Assembly (NCBI GenBank): GCA_937995595.1
Contig: CALKJW010000035.1
Span: forward strand, 1-64,000
DNA length: 64,000 bases
Source of the DNA: an uncultured Phycisphaerales bacterium
GTDB lineage: Bacteria; Planctomycetota; Phycisphaerae; Phycisphaerales; UBA1924
Direction: 5' to 3'
The position numbers and the translations under genes were made by a program. Each line of letters starts with the position of its first letter. The first letter of the stretch is position 1. Under the pieces are notes generated by a model. The model saw nothing but the letters and a program-made list of their open reading frames with translations. It did not search any database and had not been told where the DNA came from. Shown piece after piece: positions 61,646 to 64,000 of the stretch.

Positions 61646-62494
61646 ATGTTCCGATCATTCCTCGCTCTTCTCGCGGCGTGCCTTGCCGCCAAGCCCGCGC
61701 AGGCGGACCCGGCCCACGCCGGCGCATCTCCCAATGTCAAGGCACGCATGCTGGCGGAGACGCTGGCCTTCGCCCCCGGCAAGCGGACCCACTTGGCGTT
61801 CCACTTCGACATCGCCGAGAACTGGCACATGTACTGGCGCGGCCAGAACGACAGCGGCATGCCGCCGCAGATCGACCTGACGCTGCCCGACGGGTTCAAG
61901 GCCGCGAGCGCGCAGTGGCCCGCGCCCAAGCGCCACACGCTGCCGGGCGGCCTGCTCGACCACGTGTACGACACCACGCTCACGGTCATCGTTCCGATCG
62001 ACGTGGCGATGAGCGTGCGGGCCGGTGGAGAGGCGACGGTCTCCGCCCGCGTCGAGTGGATGGTGTGCGACGACGTCTGCGTGCTCGAGGACGCCGAGTT
62101 CGCGCTCACGCTCCCGGTGCGCGACGCCGCGCCGTCGGTCGAGATCGACCCGGCCAACGCCAAGGTCTTCGCCGAAGCGCGGGCGCGGCTGCCCAAGCCG
62201 TTGCCCAAGGACGACCCGCCGGTGAAGATCGACTGGACCGCGTCCGACGTGGTGATCGACGCGCGCGGCGCGACGCAGGTCACCTTCTACCCCGACGAGG
62301 ATGGGGTCGAAGTGCAATCGCCCATCACCAGCGCGACGGCGAAGGCGGCGCGGCTGGCATTCAAGGTCAGGCCCGCGCCGGGCAAGCGGCTGCTCGGCAT
62401 CGTCGAACTGCACCGCGAGGGCGCGGCCAGGCCCGAGACATACACTGTTGACGTTGCGCCCGGGGTTGGAGCGGAGAGAAGCAACGAACCCTGA
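61646..62494 (+). CDS. DsbD-alpha-like thiol-disulfide domain protein
   Basis: This is a 282-residue secreted protein with a signal peptide (residues 1-20). The domain resembles the N-terminal alpha domain of DsbD/ScsB: HLAFHFDIAENWHMYWRGQN, a WMVCDDVCVLEDAEF site near residues 139-153 with two Cys, and LPVRDAAP. The usual transmembrane beta domain and C-terminal thioredoxin domain are missing. It may pass reductant to, or receive it from, the redoxin encoded 87 nt later. The ATG follows GGAGGG at about 14 nt. Confidence 0.82.
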   Translation: MFRSFLALLAACLAAKPAQADPAHAGASPNVKARMLAETLAFAPGKRTHLAFHFDIAENWHMYWRGQNDSGMPPQIDLTLPDGFKAASAQWPAPKRHTLPGGLLDHVYDTTLTVIVPIDVAMSVRAGGEATVSARVEWMVCDDVCVLEDAEFALTLPVRDAAPSVEIDPANAKVFAEARARLPKPLPKDDPPVKIDWTASDVVIDARGATQVTFYPDEDGVEVQSPITSATAKAARLAFKVRPAPGKRLLGIVELHREGAARPETYTVDVAPGVGAERSNEP

Positions 62495-62581
62495 CTCGTT
62501 TGTAAACGCGACGGGACCGACCCGGCGGCACGTGGCCGCGGGGGCCTCCGGCGCGAGTGGAATCACACAGGAGATGACGAC

Positions 62582-63298
62582 ATGATGACCCGGAACCTCT
62601 TTGCGTTGATCGCCGCGGGCGGACTTCTGATCGCCGGCTCGGCGGCCTCGGCCCAGAACCACAAGCCCGACGGCGCCAAGCCCGCTCCGACCACGACGCC
62701 CGACAAACAGCACGAGAAGAAGGACGACAAGCAGCACGACAAGAAGGACGAGAAGAAGGCCGACAAGGCCGTCATCGGCGAGACCGCGCCGTCGTTCGAG
62801 CTCACCGACACCGACGGCAAGACCGTCAAACTCTCGGACTACAAGGACAAGATCGTCGTCCTGCAGTGGTTCAACCCCGAGTGCCCGCACGTCGTGAAGC
62901 ACTACGGCAAGGCCTCGACCTTCAACGACCTGCACAAGGACTTCTCGGCCAAGGGCGTGGTCTTCCTGGCGATCAACTCGGGCGCGCCCGGCAAGCAGGG
63001 CGCCGGCAAGGACCTGAACGCCAAGTACAAGAAGGACTGGAACATGCCCTACCCAATCCTTCTGGATGAGAAGGGCACCGTCGGTAAGGCCTACGGCGCG
63101 ACCACGACGCCCCACATGTTCATCATCGGCAAGGACGGCAAACTCGCCTACAAGGGCGCGATCGACAACAACAAGGCGCTGGACGCCAAGGACTACAAGA
63201 ACTACGTCCGCCAGGCGCTCGACCAGATCATCAAAGGCGAGACCGTGACCGAGCCCGAGACCCGCAGCTACGGCTGCTCCGTCAAGTACGCCAGCTGA
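62582..63298 (+). CDS. Exported redoxin (AhpC/TSA-like) with a Lys/Asp/His-rich linker
   Basis: This is a 238-residue protein with a signal peptide (about residues 1-24, cleavage at SAQ). A highly charged linker (DKQHEKKDDKQHDKKDEKKA, about 40-59) leads to a thioredoxin-like redoxin domain: IGETAPSFELTDTDGKTVKL, a single active-site Cys in NPECPHVVKHYG near residue 100, and TTTPHMFIIGKDGKLAYKG. The C-terminus GCSVKYAS holds a second conserved Cys. Function is probably thiol-dependent redox work in the periplasm. AGGAG precedes the ATG. Confidence 0.88.
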   Translation: MMTRNLFALIAAGGLLIAGSAASAQNHKPDGAKPAPTTTPDKQHEKKDDKQHDKKDEKKADKAVIGETAPSFELTDTDGKTVKLSDYKDKIVVLQWFNPECPHVVKHYGKASTFNDLHKDFSAKGVVFLAINSGAPGKQGAGKDLNAKYKKDWNMPYPILLDEKGTVGKAYGATTTPHMFIIGKDGKLAYKGAIDNNKALDAKDYKNYVRQALDQIIKGETVTEPETRSYGCSVKYAS

Positions 63299-63338
63299 CA
63301 TCCTCGGTCCGACAGGATCGACCGCGACAAAGTAAACT

Positions 63339-63372
63339 GGGCCCGGCCGGAGTCTCCCGGCCGGGCCTTCTT
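63339..63372 (+). terminator. Strong Rho-independent terminator after the redoxin gene
   Basis: GGCCCGGCCGG (63340-63350), loop AGTCTC, CCGGCCGGGCC (63357-63367), then TTCTTC: an 11-bp GC-only stem with short loop and T-rich tail, 41 nt beyond the redoxin stop. It separates this operon from purQ. Confidence 0.75.
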
Positions 63373-63383
63373 CGTGCGCCGCG

Positions 63384-63389
63384 TATCAT
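63384..63389 (+). promoter_or_regulatory. Candidate -10 hexamer TATCAT, leaderless purQ
   Basis: TATCAT ends 5 nt before the purQ ATG at 63395, directly after the terminator. No Shine-Dalgarno is present and no -35 hexamer is clear. Confidence 0.4.
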
Positions 63390-63394
63390 CGGAC

Positions 63395-64000
63395 ATGCAC
63401 ACCGCCCTCGTCGTCCGCACCGCCGGCACCAACTGCGACGCCGAACTCTGCCGCGCGTTCGAACTCGCCGGCGCGCGGCCGAGCCTCGTGCACGTCGACC
63501 GCCTCGTCGAGGAGCCGTCGCGCGTCGCCGACGCCGACCTGATCGGCTTTCCCGGCGGATTCTCTTACGGCGACGACGTCGCGTCCGGGCGCATCCTCGC
63601 CGTCAAACTCCGCGAGCGCCTCTACCCCGCGCTCCGCGACGCCGCCCGCCGCGGCGTGCCCATGATCGGCGTGTGCAACGGCTTCCAGGTGCTGGTGCAG
63701 GTGGGCCTGTTGCCCGGCCCCGCGCCGGGGACCGATTGGCCCGAAGACGCCCCGCCGAGGCAGACCGTCGCGCTGGCCCACAACGCGCAGGCGCGGTTCG
63801 TCGACCGCTGGGTCCGTGTCGCGCCCGATCCCGCCTCGCCCTGCGTGTGGACGCGCTCGATGGCCGAACTCTGGCGCACCGGCGAGCGCGACCGGAGCCT
63901 CCGCGACGACGCGCTCGTCCTGCCCGTGGCGCACGGCGAGGGCCGCTTCGTCGCCGCGAGCGAGTCCGTGCTCGCCTCGCTCCGCGCCCACCACCAGATC
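63395..64000 (+). CDS. purQ: Phosphoribosylformylglycinamidine synthase subunit PurQ (5' part, cut by window edge)
   Basis: About 202 residues are in the window. PurQ is the glutaminase subunit of FGAM synthase in purine synthesis. It starts MHTALVVRTAGTNCDAELCR, continues IGFPGGFSYGDDVASGRI and has the class I glutamine amidotransferase nucleophile in GVCNGFQVLVQVGLLPG (Cys near 95). The His/Glu part of the triad is outside the window. A strong terminator lies between it and the redoxin gene, so it is the first gene of a new unit. Confidence 0.93.
   Translation, partial: MHTALVVRTAGTNCDAELCRAFELAGARPSLVHVDRLVEEPSRVADADLIGFPGGFSYGDDVASGRILAVKLRERLYPALRDAARRGVPMIGVCNGFQVLVQVGLLPGPAPGTDWPEDAPPRQTVALAHNAQARFVDRWVRVAPDPASPCVWTRSMAELWRTGERDRSLRDDALVLPVAHGEGRFVAASESVLASLRAHHQI

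Overview
The window looks like chromosomal DNA of a planctomycete, most likely of the class Phycisphaerae. This rests on the very high GC content (I estimate about 70%), third codon positions that are almost always G or C, a prepilin with an H-x9-DG-like tail, a C30-type carotenoid cluster, dispersed nuo genes, and a GTGVPPV-coding palindromic repeat of a kind common in planctomycetes. I see no tRNA, rRNA, CRISPR array, insertion sequence or phage. The region is mostly ordinary chromosome with several clade-specific modules.

Layout. 0-3 kb (minus strand): 5' part of a sulfotransferase gene, groES, a small TTG-start ORF and groEL; groEL is upstream of groES. 3-6 kb: a lone nuoA, an EAL-CBS-degenerate-GGDEF protein and a type II pseudopilin. 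6.4-9.9 kb: a tightly coupled operon of an alpha/beta-hydrolase-like protein that lacks the nucleophile serine, a sorbosone-dehydrogenase-type beta-propeller and a c-type cytochrome lipoprotein. 9.9-13.6 kb: site-2 protease with CBS domains, beta-CASP nuclease and a NAPE-PLD-like hydrolase. 13.6-21 kb: carotenoid cluster (two CrtI/CrtN-type oxidoreductases, aldehyde dehydrogenase, acyltransferase, glycosyltransferase, then a peroxiredoxin). 21-28 kb: glycine-zipper lipoprotein, LON-domain protein, YhaM-like exonuclease, RlmE, a VWA protein, an outer-membrane barrel and an MBL hydrolase. 28-31 kb: hotdog protein, polytopic membrane protein, QueG. 31.4-35.9 kb (minus): tyrosine recombinase, a small unknown protein, two envelope lipoproteins (CsgG/FlgO-like and TolB-like) and another small unknown.

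36-41 kb: hypothetical protein, a lone nuoC, a 1,096-residue LptC/LptA-like protein and an orphan sensor kinase. 42-46.5 kb: TIM-barrel isomerase, agmatinase-family enzyme, HEAT-repeat protein and an unknown protein. 46.5-53.3 kb: ileS (with a possible leader peptide), an NtrB/NtrC-type pair and a frameshifted membrane-protein gene. 53.3-64 kb: radical SAM protein, S41 protease, AbgT transporter, MFS transporter, cysK with a rhodanese-like lipoprotein, a DsbD-alpha-like protein, a redoxin, a strong terminator and the start of purQ.

Regulation. Genes inside operons are often joined by 4-nt ATGA/GTGA overlaps. At nine gene starts that look like transcript heads, a TAxxxT hexamer sits only 5-8 nt before the start codon with no Shine-Dalgarno sequence, which suggests leaderless transcripts. 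Two of these also have a -35-like hexamer at 17 bp. No single new defence or mobile system is evident. The items I would look at first are the leaderless-start pattern, the XerC-lipoprotein envelope module, the giant Lpt-like protein, the nucleophile-less hydrolase/dehydrogenase/cytochrome operon, the decayed IleRS zinc ribbon and the repeat inserted in queG.
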